DNA of 51,349 nt from SZUA-365 sp034002405 (GCA_034002405.1 JAVFAS010000017.1:1-51349), one strand, 5' to 3'; shown: positions 33,667-42,558, counted from the first letter of the stretch. Translations and numbers: made by a program. Notes: generated by a model not told the origin, from the sequence alone.

Positions 33667-36291
33667 ATGCGTATCCGAGCATTTCTTTTCGCCGTCCTGT
33701 CACTCATGGCCGGACCCCTTCTCTCCCAGACCACCATCGTCATCACCGACAGCGTGCTGCAACAGGACGTGCGCCGCTTCGGCATCAATGTCGGCGCCCG
33801 CTCCTGGTGGGGCGCGGCCCAGCACATCAAGAACCTGATCGACAATCCCGGCTTCGAGGCCGGAGACTTCGCGTCGATCATTCTCGTCGACGACGGCGCC
33901 ACCGCAACGAGCGTGCCGATGGCGAACTGGGATGTCGCATGGAACAACGAGCAGTATGGTATCGGATGGCCCGAGGGATTCTGGACCGGCGCGGAATACG
34001 AGATACTGTGGGGCAACGCGAACGGACGCCGCGGCGTCGTCACCGGACACGGGCATGCGGGCGGGCGGCATGTCTTCGATCTCGACGGGAGTGGTCCCGC
34101 GCCGCAGCGCATGAGCGTCATGCTACTGCGTCGGCGGGTCGCGGGCGTGCGGGGCAGCACGGCCGCGGCGGATCCGGGGGAGAAACGACCGGGAAGTCCG
34201 GGCGTCCAGTCGATGAAACTGACCGCGGGCGGCATCAATTTCCGGCAGTACATGGACAGCTACTGGCGCGACGGCGACCGAAGCGCGGGCAAGCTTCTCG
34301 TGATCAACGGCACCTACCAGTTTCGCATCTGGGCGAAGGCCGCGCGTGACGGCGATCGGCTGCGCGTGCGCTTCCACCGCGAGGGAGAAGGAAGTTTTCT
34401 CGATGAGACCGTTTCACTCACAACGCAGTGGCAGCACGTCGAGCGGATCGTGACCGTGCCTGATGGCGCCGATCCGCTTCGGGTGTATTCTGACGGAGAA
34501 TATCACCCGATTCTTGCATTCGAACTTGATGCGGAAGGAAACGGTGCGGAGGTCTGGGTCGACGATGTCGAACTCCACGCTGCCGCGGATGCGAATCCCA
34601 CGGCATTCACCGATCGCTATGTCGATCGGCTGCGCGAACTGCACCCCGGCGTTCTGCGCTTCTGGGGCGCGCAGCTGGGCGCGCGCTTCGAAAGCCAGAT
34701 CGCCCCGCCGCATGCGCGGCGCACCAGCGGCTGGTCGCCGCAGGGACGGATGCCGAATGAGTTTTCGTACTCCCTCCATGAATTCCTCGAACTCTGCGCC
34801 TTCGTCGGCGCGGATCCGTGGTATGTCATGCCGCCGACGTTTTCACCGGACGAAATCGCGGCGCTGGTGGAATATCTTGCGGCCCCCGCGAATGAGGCAC
34901 ATCCCTGGGCGCGGCGGCGCGCGGCCCTCGGCCGCACCGCACCATGGACCGAGGCCTTCGCACGGGTGCATATCGAATTCGGCAATGAGATGTGGGGCTC
35001 GGGCGGAGGTGGCGATCCGTTCATGGGTTCGTCGGTCAACGGCGGGGAACGCCTCGGCGCCATCGCGCATGACCGCTTCTCCCTGATGCGCGGGGCACCA
35101 TTCTTCGATGCGAACGTCATGCGTCTCGTGATCGGTGGACAAGCCGGGTATGCCGGCCGGCAGCGCGAAATCCAGCAGAACGCGAGCGCGCACGACGCCG
35201 TGGCACTCGCGCCGTATTTCGGCATTCTCGATACGTGGGCAACCGACGAGGAAATCTACGGACCGCTGTTCGCCATGCCCTTCCAGGAGGTCGCGAGAGG
35301 CCGAATGCGTGAAAGCCGCGGCTATCTCGATGAGGACGGAAAAACGGATATGTCGATCTACGAAATCAACTATCACACCACGCACGGCAACGCGCCCATC
35401 GACATCCGCAACGATTTCCTTACCGGCATGGGCGGCGCGCTCGCCCTGCCGCTGAGCATGCTCGTGTACCAGCGCGACCTCGGTGCCATCGATCAGTGCG
35501 CGTTTTCCTCGCTCGGATTTTCCTTCCGTCTCGAGAACGGTGAATACGCCCGGCTCTGGGGCATGCTGCGCGACGTCGCGGTGACGGGCCGCAAGCGTCC
35601 GACCTGGCTCGGTATCGAACTTGTGAACAAGGCCGTCATGGGATACACACTGCTCACCCAACAGACGGGCAACATCGGTGGCTGGATGCAGCCTCCGATC
35701 AACGGAATCGACGAGCCGATTGCCGTGCGGACGGTGCAATCCTTCGCATTCGCTGAAGGCGGCGAGAGATCGATTGTCCTTTTCAATCTTCGTCTCGATA
35801 CGCCGTGCGAGGTCGAGCTGCGGCTCCGCGAACCCTCCACCGGGAGTGCGATGCTCTACCAACTCGCGTCGGCATCGATCCATGACAACAACGAGGACTC
35901 GGTGATGGTGCGTATCGATTCGATGCGCGTGGAGGATTTCAACGACGGCCACGCACTCACCCTTCCGCCACATTCCGTGCATGTCCTGCGCTGGACCGCC
36001 GCACCGATTTCCGTCCGCGATGAAACGCTGCCGCTTTCCCTTGAACTCGGGGTCTGGCAGTCAGCCCGTGGCATGGTCACGATCCGTGCCGGACTTCCCC
36101 CGGGCGAAGACGGCTATCTCGAAATCCGCGATTTGCTCGGTCGCCGTGTCGACGTCCCCGCCGGCGTTCTCGAAGGGGGACGCATGCATTCCCGACACTG
36201 GCGCGCGCCAGCCGCCGGTGTGTATTTCGTCGTGCTACGTACGGCATGGCACACGCGGACGGCAAAAATCATGCTCCTCGATTCCGAATAA
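33667..36291 (+). CDS. T9SS-secreted clan GH-A glycoside hydrolase (arabinofuranosidase-like)
   Basis: An 874-residue exported protein. A signal peptide (LFAVLSLMAGPLLSQ) is followed by a carbohydrate-binding beta-sandwich (from about LIDNPGFEAGDF to VWVDDVELHA, residues 55-310), then a TIM-barrel (about 320-660) with the acid/base pair Asn-Glu in IEFGNEMWGS (Glu441) and a probable nucleophile in MSIYEINYHTTHGN (Glu566). This spacing fits GH51-like alpha-L-arabinofuranosidases and related clan GH-A enzymes. A beta domain follows, then a C-terminal T9SS sorting domain (YLEIRDLLGRRVDVP...AGVYFVVLRT). It probably acts on plant or microbial polysaccharide at the cell surface. Start at ATG 33667 chosen for the signal peptide. 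The exact family needs a database search. Confidence 0.82.
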   Translation: MRIRAFLFAVLSLMAGPLLSQTTIVITDSVLQQDVRRFGINVGARSWWGAAQHIKNLIDNPGFEAGDFASIILVDDGATATSVPMANWDVAWNNEQYGIGWPEGFWTGAEYEILWGNANGRRGVVTGHGHAGGRHVFDLDGSGPAPQRMSVMLLRRRVAGVRGSTAAADPGEKRPGSPGVQSMKLTAGGINFRQYMDSYWRDGDRSAGKLLVINGTYQFRIWAKAARDGDRLRVRFHREGEGSFLDETVSLTTQWQHVERIVTVPDGADPLRVYSDGEYHPILAFELDAEGNGAEVWVDDVELHAAADANPTAFTDRYVDRLRELHPGVLRFWGAQLGARFESQIAPPHARRTSGWSPQGRMPNEFSYSLHEFLELCAFVGADPWYVMPPTFSPDEIAALVEYLAAPANEAHPWARRRAALGRTAPWTEAFARVHIEFGNEMWGSGGGGDPFMGSSVNGGERLGAIAHDRFSLMRGAPFFDANVMRLVIGGQAGYAGRQREIQQNASAHDAVALAPYFGILDTWATDEEIYGPLFAMPFQEVARGRMRESRGYLDEDGKTDMSIYEINYHTTHGNAPIDIRNDFLTGMGGALALPLSMLVYQRDLGAIDQCAFSSLGFSFRLENGEYARLWGMLRDVAVTGRKRPTWLGIELVNKAVMGYTLLTQQTGNIGGWMQPPINGIDEPIAVRTVQSFAFAEGGERSIVLFNLRLDTPCEVELRLREPSTGSAMLYQLASASIHDNNEDSVMVRIDSMRVEDFNDGHALTLPPHSVHVLRWTAAPISVRDETLPLSLELGVWQSARGMVTIRAGLPPGEDGYLEIRDLLGRRVDVPAGVLEGGRMHSRHWRAPAAGVYFVVLRTAWHTRTAKIMLLDSE

Positions 36292-36321
36292 TACCTCACG
36301 CGATCGAGCGATCCGCGGCGG

Positions 36322-36448
36322 AATCCCGTGTCGCCCTTTCAGGGCGAGCGGAGGACGGGCGGGCGCATCGCCGATCCCGGGGCTGAAGCCCCGGGCTATG
36401 ATGTGGCACCCCTTCGGGGTGCCGGTCCGCCCGCTTCCCGCGAGACGA
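36322..36448. repeat. Composite palindromic (REP-like) element, left copy at the gap
   Basis: A 127-bp stretch with three hairpin modules: CGCCCTTTCAGGGCG (about 36331-36345), CCCGGGGCTGAAGCCCCGGG (about 36376-36395) followed by CTATGATGTG, and GGCACCCCTTCGGGGTGCC (about 36405-36423) followed by GGTCCG. It lies 30 bp after the secreted glycosidase and ends at the first N. It is identical to 36549-36675. Confidence 0.93.
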
Positions 36449-36548
36449 NNNNNNNNNNNNNNNNNNNNNNNNNNNNNNNNNNNNNNNNNNNNNNNNNNNN
36501 NNNNNNNNNNNNNNNNNNNNNNNNNNNNNNNNNNNNNNNNNNNNNNNN
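36449..36548. other. Assembly gap of exactly 100 N
   Basis: One hundred unknown bases. The sequences touching each side are the ends of two identical 127-bp repeats, so the gap length is a scaffolding placeholder and the real distance is unknown. Confidence 0.98.
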
Positions 36549-36675
36549 AATCCCGTGTCGCCCTTTCAGGGCGAGCGGAGGACGGGCGGGCGCATCGCCG
36601 ATCCCGGGGCTGAAGCCCCGGGCTATGATGTGGCACCCCTTCGGGGTGCCGGTCCGCCCGCTTCCCGCGAGACGA
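36549..36675. repeat. Composite palindromic (REP-like) element, right copy at the gap
   Basis: This copy is identical over all 127 bp to 36322-36448, in the same orientation, and ends 11 bp from the stop of the PLP decarboxylase gene. It has the same three hairpin modules. It may be a second genomic copy or the same copy assembled twice (see findings). Confidence 0.93.
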
Positions 36676-36685
36676 GGGATCGGAC

Positions 36686-38068
36686 TCAGTCCAACAATAT
36701 TTCGGAGGCGATCTCCTCCACCCGCGTATGGATACGGGGCACCCAGTCCGCATGCTCGGGTTTCATGAGCACGCTGCGGAGGACGGTCGTCCATTCCGCG
36801 TCATCGCGGATATCGGGATACCGCGCGCGCAGCATGGAGGTTTTCACCCGCAGCTTGCTCAGGTAGACCGGATTCTCCGTGTCGTTCATCGCGTGTTCGA
36901 AGATCGTATCACTGCCGCGCGAGATGGCGGACGCCGTGCGCGCGGTAGTATCGGGGAAAAAGACCACGATATCCAGTTCCGGTTCGAGCAGGAGGGAAAG
37001 ACGCGTCGAGGTGCGCAGCAGCTCGGCCCAGTCACGTGCCGCACGGCGGCAGCGGCGCAGCACCGCGCCGAGTCCGGTGTGCGCCTCGAGCGGAAGCACC
37101 TGCAGCGTCATCCACAGCGCGGCGGCCGACGCACCGGCGCGCGAACATTCGAGACTGATTTCTCCCAAATGGAGCTCGTCGGAAGTGAAGTAGGTGTAGG
37201 GGGAATCGTGTTTGTAGAAGCGTCCCACCGACGGATCGCGCAGCAACACGCAGCCGCAGCCGTAGGGCTGCAGTCCGTGTTTGTGCGGATCAACGACGAT
37301 GCTGTCGGCCCGCGCCATCGCGGCGAAGGCGTCGGACGCCACGCCATCGGGGGTGCCGTCGGCGATGAGACGGAAAAAACCGCCGTAGGCCGCGTCCACA
37401 TGCACGCGGAAACCGTGTCGCATGCCGAGTTCGAGGATGTCCGGCAGCGGATCGACCGCGCCGACGCCGGTCGTGCCCAGTGTCGCCACCACCGTGCCGA
37501 TGCGTTCGGACAGGCACAGCGCATTGAGCGCGTCGAGATCCATCCTTCCGTCGTGGTCCGAAGGCACCTCGACCGCATGCAGTCCCAACACCTCACTCAT
37601 GCGCGCGTGCGTGTAATGCGCCTGCGCGGAGAACGCGACCGCGCGGTCGGGATGCAGCTGCCGCGCGATCCACAGCGCCTCGAGATTCGCGATGGTGCCG
37701 CTCGACGTGAGATGGCCGAGGTGTTCGTCGTATCCGTACATCCGCGCGAGATCGGCGACGAGGTCCTTCTCGAGTTGGCCCGTGGCCGGCCCTCCATCCA
37801 GCGCATGGTTGTTCGGGTTGATCAGCATCGCGGCGAGATAACCCAATACCGCGGCCGGATGCGGCGGCTTGAGCATTTGACCCGCGTACATCGGGTGAAA
37901 GAACGGATAGTTGTCGCGCAGCCGATCTTGCAGTGCCTGCAGGACCTCGCGCAGCCGCTGATCGTCGATGTGCAGGGAAGGATCGTCGGACGCGGGAATC
38001 CAGGCGTGGCGGAATTCCTCCTGCCCCGCGACGACGTCGATGAGCATTCGGGCGAACTGATCAAGCAT
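36686..38068 (-). CDS. PLP-dependent group II decarboxylase
   Basis: A 460-residue enzyme of the aromatic-L-amino-acid/glutamate decarboxylase family (group II, fold type I). The PLP lysine is Lys263 in VVDPHKHGLQPYGCG; the PLP-ring Asp and Ala lie in VHVDAAYGGFFRL; the N-terminal MLINPNNHALDGGPATGQLEKDLV and HLTSSGTIANLEALWIAR match the family. Decarboxylation of an aromatic amino acid or of a related substrate is expected; the specificity cannot be read by eye. The gene stands alone on the minus strand beside the repeat elements; surE follows upstream on the same strand after a 145-bp gap that holds no evident gene. Confidence 0.92.
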   Translation of the reverse strand: MLDQFARMLIDVVAGQEEFRHAWIPASDDPSLHIDDQRLREVLQALQDRLRDNYPFFHPMYAGQMLKPPHPAAVLGYLAAMLINPNNHALDGGPATGQLEKDLVADLARMYGYDEHLGHLTSSGTIANLEALWIARQLHPDRAVAFSAQAHYTHARMSEVLGLHAVEVPSDHDGRMDLDALNALCLSERIGTVVATLGTTGVGAVDPLPDILELGMRHGFRVHVDAAYGGFFRLIADGTPDGVASDAFAAMARADSIVVDPHKHGLQPYGCGCVLLRDPSVGRFYKHDSPYTYFTSDELHLGEISLECSRAGASAAALWMTLQVLPLEAHTGLGAVLRRCRRAARDWAELLRTSTRLSLLLEPELDIVVFFPDTTARTASAISRGSDTIFEHAMNDTENPVYLSKLRVKTSMLRARYPDIRDDAEWTTVLRSVLMKPEHADWVPRIHTRVEEIASEILLD

Positions 38069-38213
38069 GATGGTGGCCGATGGTGGAACGGAGGGAGTTG
38101 CCCGGATCGCGTGGTTGATCCCGGGAAAAAAACACAGTGTCGCGGGGACGGCGTCGTCGGTGACACGAACGCAGCTGATCGGTGTGTATCCGTCACGACC
38201 GTCCGATCCGCGT

Positions 38214-38999
38214 TCACCGCTTCCTCGGATGCAATGTGCCGATATTCCAGGTCTGCATGTCGGAAAAGAGTTGATCGTCGGTGAGACTGTAGTGCAGCGG
38301 GGTAACGGAGATCAGGTTGTTTTTCAGCGCGACATCGTCGGCGAGAGGATTGTCGTCCCACACATACTCGCCCACGAGCCAGTAGTAATCACGTCCCACC
38401 GGATCGCGGCGGGCTTCGAAGCCGTCATCCCACCACGATCGACCTTGCCGTGTCACCGCCACGCCGCGGATTTCCTCCCGTGGTACATGCGGCACATTCA
38501 CATTCAGCAGCGTGCCCTTGGGCAAGCCGCGTCGCAGAACCTCGGCCGCGATTTTCCGGGCGAATGCGGCCGCGGCGCTCATGTCCGCACTCACGGAATG
38601 CGATGCCAGCGACATGGCGATGGCGGGGATGCCGAGGATCGCGCCCTCGGTCGCGGCCGACACCGTGCCGGAATAGATGACATTGATCGAGGTGTTCATA
38701 CCATGGTTGATGCCCGAGACCACGAGATCGGGTTTGCGCGTGAGCAGGGTGGAAACGCCGAGTTTCACGCTGTCTGCCGGCGTGCCTTCGACCGCCCAGC
38801 CGGTGAAATGCGGGCCGCGTTCGATTGGTCGCGCACGCAGCGGAGTCTGGACGGTGATGGCGTGTCCGACCGCGCTCTGCTGCGTGGCCGGCGCGCAGAC
38901 GACCACCTCGGCGATGCGTCGCAGGGACATCACCAGCGCATGAATGCCGGGAGAATCGTAACCGTCGTCGTTGGAAACCAGGATGAGGGGGCGGTGCAT
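38214..38999 (-). CDS. surE: 5'/3'-nucleotidase SurE
   Basis: A 261-residue metal-dependent nucleotidase/exopolyphosphatase. The metal-binding Asp pair is in the N-terminal ILVSNDDGYDSPGI (Asp11-12), with the Ser in APATQQSAVGHAIT and the Asn of DLVVSGINHGMN completing the site. Further marks are YSGTVSAATEGAILGIPAIAMS and LNVNVP. The start was set at ATG 38999, where the family begins; the longer open frame upstream crosses a GAACGA/GTACGA-type tandem repeat and is not homologous. SurE is often linked to stationary-phase survival. Confidence 0.96.
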   Translation of the reverse strand: MHRPLILVSNDDGYDSPGIHALVMSLRRIAEVVVCAPATQQSAVGHAITVQTPLRARPIERGPHFTGWAVEGTPADSVKLGVSTLLTRKPDLVVSGINHGMNTSINVIYSGTVSAATEGAILGIPAIAMSLASHSVSADMSAAAAFARKIAAEVLRRGLPKGTLLNVNVPHVPREEIRGVAVTRQGRSWWDDGFEARRDPVGRDYYWLVGEYVWDDNPLADDVALKNNLISVTPLHYSLTDDQLFSDMQTWNIGTLHPRKR

Positions 39000-39050
39000 G
39001 TGCGATGCTGCGAGTTGTTGGGCGAAGTGTTTCCCTAATGTAAAGAAATC

Positions 39051-39092
39051 GGGAACGAGAACGGGAACGAGTACGAGTACGGGAACGAGTAC
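39051..39092. repeat. Short tandem repeat upstream of surE (GGGAACGAGTAC units)
   Basis: GGGAACGAGAAC, GGGAACGAGTAC, GAGTAC and GGGAACGAGTAC follow each other in the 189-bp gap between surE and the YbjQ gene, giving a 6/12-bp period. No gene is seen in this gap. Confidence 0.8.
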
Positions 39093-39188
39093 GTCCGGCA
39101 ATGCGGGACGTATGCGTTCCCGTACGTGTGCACGAATGATCTCCGCGTCAACGACAGCATCGCGATCGCGTGCGCGGTTGTTCACATG

Positions 39189-39509
39189 CTATTCGTCTTC
39201 CACACGCACGGCGGTGCCATACACCAGGATTTCCGCGGCGCTCTGCATGATAAAGCTGGTGGAGAAGCGACAGTCGATGACGGCGTTGGCGCCGAGTGCC
39301 TCGGCATCGGCGATCATGCGGTCGATGCTCTGGTCGCGCGATTCGCCCATGAGCTTGGTGTATTCCTGGATCTCGCCGCCGACGATATTCTTGAACGCGG
39401 CGAGAATGTCCTTGCCCAGGTGCCGTGCGCGGATGGTGTTGCCACGGACAATGCCGAGGGTCTTGACAACCTTCTTTCCGGCGATGAATGACGATGTGGT
39501 GACGATCAT
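39189..39509 (-). CDS. YbjQ/UPF0145 heavy-metal-binding-domain protein
   Basis: A 106-residue protein of the YbjQ (UPF0145) family, with the typical MIVTTSSFIAGKKVVKTLGIVRGNTIRARH start and the C-terminal GANAVIDCRFSTSFIMQSAAEILVYGTAVRV. The family forms pentameric beta-rich rings; its function is not established and the metal-binding name is historical. Its ATG overlaps the stop of the anti-sigma gene by 4 bp, so it is the third gene of the ECF sigma operon. Confidence 0.92.
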   Translation of the reverse strand: MIVTTSSFIAGKKVVKTLGIVRGNTIRARHLGKDILAAFKNIVGGEIQEYTKLMGESRDQSIDRMIADAEALGANAVIDCRFSTSFIMQSAAEILVYGTAVRVEDE

Positions 39510-39958
39510 CGGATGACCTCGTTGTACTTGTCGTGGCGCGCGATGAACCAGCGCTCACGGATGACGGAGAAGAGCAGGAGGAGCAGTCCTCCCGCCACGG
39601 AATAAATCGCGATCTTGATGAGCAGCGGCACATCGCTGTCGGTCCAGACCGCCTCGGCCGCCCGCAGTGCTCCCCAGGCGAGGAGCGCCGCGGCGCCGAG
39701 TGAAAACAGCAGCCAGGCCAGGCCGCGCTCGAGCCGGTTGGAGACACCGGTCCAGTAGTGATCCCACACCTCGGGTGCGGGTGAAACGGGTTTGAGTGTC
39801 ATGGTGGCCTCCTTGATCGTTTGGTACCGTGCCCATTCATCGGCACAGTCGGGGGTACGAAGGAAATTCTCGAATTCCGAATGTTCGCTTCCGGCCAGTT
39901 CTCCATCCAGGGCCTTCATCATCAGCATGCGGAAGCGCTCGCGTTCCATGTCCGTCAT
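39506..39958 (-). CDS. Probable anti-sigma factor, membrane-anchored
   Basis: A 150-residue protein with a short cytoplasmic N-terminal domain (MLMMKALDGELAGSEHSEFENFL, like the helical anti-sigma fold) and two membrane helices (GLAWLLFSLGAAALLAWGAL; IKIAIYSVAGGLLLLLFSVI). The zinc-binding HxxxCxxC of ZAS-type anti-sigma factors is missing; only one Cys is found after the His. Its ATG overlaps the sigma factor stop (ATGA), and that start was chosen for this reason; two upstream ATG codons are in frame. Position after an ECF sigma gene and topology make anti-sigma the best inference. Confidence 0.75.
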   Translation of the reverse strand: MTDMERERFRMLMMKALDGELAGSEHSEFENFLRTPDCADEWARYQTIKEATMTLKPVSPAPEVWDHYWTGVSNRLERGLAWLLFSLGAAALLAWGALRAAEAVWTDSDVPLLIKIAIYSVAGGLLLLLFSVIRERWFIARHDKYNEVIR

Positions 39959-40509
39959 GACCATTCCTCCAGCATGTCCTTCATATGTTTCCGGGCGTAA
40001 TACAGACGCGACATGACGGTGCCGAGGGGACACTCGAGCAGTTCCGAGATTTCCGCATACGAATATCCATCAATATCGCGCAGCACGACGATCTCCCGCT
40101 CCTCCGGCCGCAGCGCGCCCAGCGCCTCGCGTACGCGCACGCGCAGCAATGCGCGGTCGGTCGCGGCCGCGGGGTCCTGCGCGTCGTCGACGACGTCGAA
40201 CGTGCGATCGATGCGGGCCATCGGTGTCGCCTGCGCCGCGCGGTCGCGCAGGCGGTTGAGGCAGAGGTTGCGCAGGATGCGGTAATACCAGGTGAAGAAA
40301 CGGCGGCCGGACTCGAAGCGCCGGATCGCCGTCCACGCGCGGATGAAGGCCTGCTGCGAAAGGTCCATCGCCTCGTCATGCTCGCCGACCAGAGCCAGCG
40401 CGGAATAATACGCGGGCTGCATGTAGGCGCGCACCAGCAGTCCGTAGGCCTCGGTTTCTCCCCGCTGCGCGCGGCGGATGAGTTCGTCGTCATGTGTTTC
40501 GGTGTTCAT
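39955..40509 (-). CDS. ECF-type RNA polymerase sigma factor
   Basis: A 184-residue ECF (sigma-70 group 4) factor. Region 2 is ELIRRAQRGETEAYGLLVRAYMQPAY with EAMDLSQQAFIRAWTAIRRF (region 2.2-2.4), and region 4 is LRPEEREIVVLRDIDGYSYAEI with LLECPLGTVMSRLYYARKHM, which would recognise the -35 element. The start at ATG 40509 gives the standard N-terminus. It is the first gene of the sigma/anti-sigma/YbjQ operon and probably activates its own transcription. The stress signal is unknown. Divergent from the cyclophilin gene. Confidence 0.95.
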   Translation of the reverse strand: MNTETHDDELIRRAQRGETEAYGLLVRAYMQPAYYSALALVGEHDEAMDLSQQAFIRAWTAIRRFESGRRFFTWYYRILRNLCLNRLRDRAAQATPMARIDRTFDVVDDAQDPAAATDRALLRVRVREALGALRPEEREIVVLRDIDGYSYAEISELLECPLGTVMSRLYYARKHMKDMLEEWS

Positions 40510-40631
40510 GCGTTGTTCCGCTCCATGACAATGATACACGGTTCGCACGGAATTATTCACCGGGAACCGGTGGTATCGCGCGCGGTATAACCCTATTTTC
40601 GTGTTTCGTCACACTTTTTTCCAAGGAATGC

Positions 40632-41447
40632 ATGAAACTCACCACACTCTGTCTCGCGTTGTTTCTCGTCGCCACGAACGCGCTTCCGGCGCAGACCGCG
40701 GCCACGGCCGGAAAAAAGAACCCGGTCGTCGTGATGAAAACCGAACTCGGGGACGTGACCATCGAACTCTGGCCGGACATCGCGCCGAAGACGGTGGAGA
40801 ATTTCGTCGGTCTGGCCATGGGCACGAAGGAATTTACCGACCCGCGCGGAGGCCAGAAGGTCACGCGGCCCTTCTACGACGGGGTTACGTTTCATCGTGT
40901 CATCGATGACTTCATGATCCAGGGCGGTGATCCGACCGGGACGGGCTCCGGTGGTCCGGGCTACGCGTTCGAGGACGAATGTTACGAAATCGGACCCGAA
41001 CTTACCGGAGACCTCGCCGATGAACAGCAGGCCTACATGGTGTTCGAGCAACTCCTGTTGCCGTATTTCCAGAACACCGAACAGCCCGACGCCGAGCTGA
41101 CCGCGATTGTCCAGGACTGCGAGCAGCAGCAGAGCGGCCGTCCGTTGATGATCCACCCCGTCGAATGGTACAAACAGAAAACCGGGAGCGACACGCCGGT
41201 GCGCGCACGCGGCGCGCTGAAGGCGAAGGTCGCGTACGGCACGATTTGCATGGCCAATGCCGGACCCAACACCAACGGCTCGCAGTTTTTCATCGTCACA
41301 AAGAAATCGGGCTGCGACTGGCTCGACGGCAAGCACACCGTGTTCGGCCAGGTGGTCAACGGCATGGACGTCGTGCACAAGATCGAAAAGAAAGGCAACG
41401 GCGTGCGCATCGCATCGATACGTCTGCGGGAACAAGAGCATCGGTGA
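40632..41447 (+). CDS. Exported cyclophilin-type peptidyl-prolyl isomerase with insertion
   Basis: A 271-residue protein with a signal peptide (LALFLVATNALPAQ). The cyclophilin fold is split: VVVMKTELGDVTIELWPDIAPKTVENF and YDGVTFHRVIDDFMIQGGDPTGTGSGG (residues about 82-108, with the catalytic Arg) come first; then about 75 unusual residues (about 117-190, rich in Glu/Gln/Tyr, with Cys at 117 and 163); then the rest, GTICMANAGPNTNGSQFFI and HTVFGQVVNGMDVV. It probably folds periplasmic or surface proteins. The insertion lies in a loop and may bind clients. Divergent from the ECF sigma operon. Confidence 0.92.
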   Translation: MKLTTLCLALFLVATNALPAQTAATAGKKNPVVVMKTELGDVTIELWPDIAPKTVENFVGLAMGTKEFTDPRGGQKVTRPFYDGVTFHRVIDDFMIQGGDPTGTGSGGPGYAFEDECYEIGPELTGDLADEQQAYMVFEQLLLPYFQNTEQPDAELTAIVQDCEQQQSGRPLMIHPVEWYKQKTGSDTPVRARGALKAKVAYGTICMANAGPNTNGSQFFIVTKKSGCDWLDGKHTVFGQVVNGMDVVHKIEKKGNGVRIASIRLREQEHR

Positions 41448-41476
41448 TCAACCATCGCCTGCAAGAGGAAAGACAG

Positions 41477-41514
41477 CGGCCCGTCTCCATCACGAAGGCG
41501 GGCCGTTCCGTTCC
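41477..41514 (+). terminator. Possible Rho-independent terminator after the cyclophilin
   Basis: CGGCCCG at 41477-41483 pairs perfectly with CGGGCCG at 41499-41505 (about 15-nt loop), and is followed by TTCCGTTCC. It lies 30 bp after the cyclophilin stop. The T-tract is weak, so the call is tentative. Confidence 0.55.
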
Positions 41515-41657
41515 CATGCCGCGCGCGGGTGAAACCGATCCTGGATCATCCGCCATGCGGGAACAACCGACCACGATTCCGCGCGCCCGCAATTGCCGTG
41601 GTTGTGTTATCTTGGAGGCATTCGAAAGGCCGGCACACACGCATCACGGAGGAGCAC

Positions 41658-42521
41658 ATGAACAGCAAGCATTTCCGCGTCCCGCATGACGGGGAGATCA
41701 ATCTCGCCGAATTCGATACCGCCTTCACCGGGGAGTACAAGGACAAAAAGGAAGCCAAGAAGCAGCTCAGGAAGGATATCGAGCGCTTGGCGGAGTTGCA
41801 GGACATTCTGTACGCCGATGACCGCTACGCCATTCTTGTTATTTTCCAGGCGCTCGACGCCGCGGGCAAGGACGGCACGATCAAGCATGTGATGTCGGGG
41901 ATCAATCCGCAGGGTTGCCAGGTCTTCAGCTTCAAGGCACCCTCGGCCGAGGAACTCGACCACAGCTATCTCTGGCGTTGCATGACGCGTCTGCCCGAGC
42001 GGGGCCGTATCGGCATTTTCAACCGCTCGTATTACGAGGAAGTGCTGGTTACCCGCGTGCATCCGGAACTGCTTCAATACCAGAAGCTCCCGCCGGAGTC
42101 GATGGAGCAGATCTGGAAACGGCGCTTCCGGGAGATCAACGATTTCGAGGCACATCTGCACGGCAGCGGCACGCGGGTGGTGAAGTTTTTCCTGCATGTC
42201 TCGAAGGAGGAGCAGAAGCGCCGCTTCCTCGAGCGCATCGAACGGCCGGAGAAGAACTGGAAGTTCTCGGCTAACGACATCAAGGAACGCGCGCGCTGGG
42301 ACGACTACATGGCCGCGTACGAGGACATGTTCAACCACACCAGCACGAAGCAGGCACCGTGGCATATCATCCCCGCCGACCATAAGTGGTTCATGCGCGG
42401 CGCCGTGGCGCGCATTCTTATCGACACGCTCGAGTCGCTCGACCTGCGCTATCCCGAAGTCAGCGATGCACACCGCGCCGAGCTGGAACGCATCCGCGTG
42501 CAGCTGGAAAACGAGGAATAA
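41658..42521 (+). CDS. Polyphosphate kinase 2 family protein (PPK2)
   Basis: A 287-residue protein of the PPK2 family, which uses polyphosphate to phosphorylate nucleotides (AMP or ADP, depending on class). The Walker A-like motif is in FQALDAAGKDGTIKHVMSG (Lys71 in the AGKDG motif), followed by FKAPSAEELDHSYLWR, the lid with RGRIGIFNRSYYEEVLVTRVHP, and DHKWFMRGAVARIL. Length and motifs fit the small one-domain PPK2 class that uses polyphosphate as phosphate donor for nucleotide recycling. The start at ATG 41658 has a GGAGGA ribosome site. No polyphosphate synthesis gene is adjacent. Confidence 0.94.
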   Translation: MNSKHFRVPHDGEINLAEFDTAFTGEYKDKKEAKKQLRKDIERLAELQDILYADDRYAILVIFQALDAAGKDGTIKHVMSGINPQGCQVFSFKAPSAEELDHSYLWRCMTRLPERGRIGIFNRSYYEEVLVTRVHPELLQYQKLPPESMEQIWKRRFREINDFEAHLHGSGTRVVKFFLHVSKEEQKRRFLERIERPEKNWKFSANDIKERARWDDYMAAYEDMFNHTSTKQAPWHIIPADHKWFMRGAVARILIDTLESLDLRYPEVSDAHRAELERIRVQLENEE

Positions 42522-42558
42522 GAGAAAATATCCTTCCCACAGGTTCCGGGGTTCTCCG

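Noticed and set aside
38998..39185. Longer N-terminus for SurE
   Set aside because: It covers the GAACGA/GTACGA repeat and is not part of the SurE family, which starts at MHRPLILVSNDDG.
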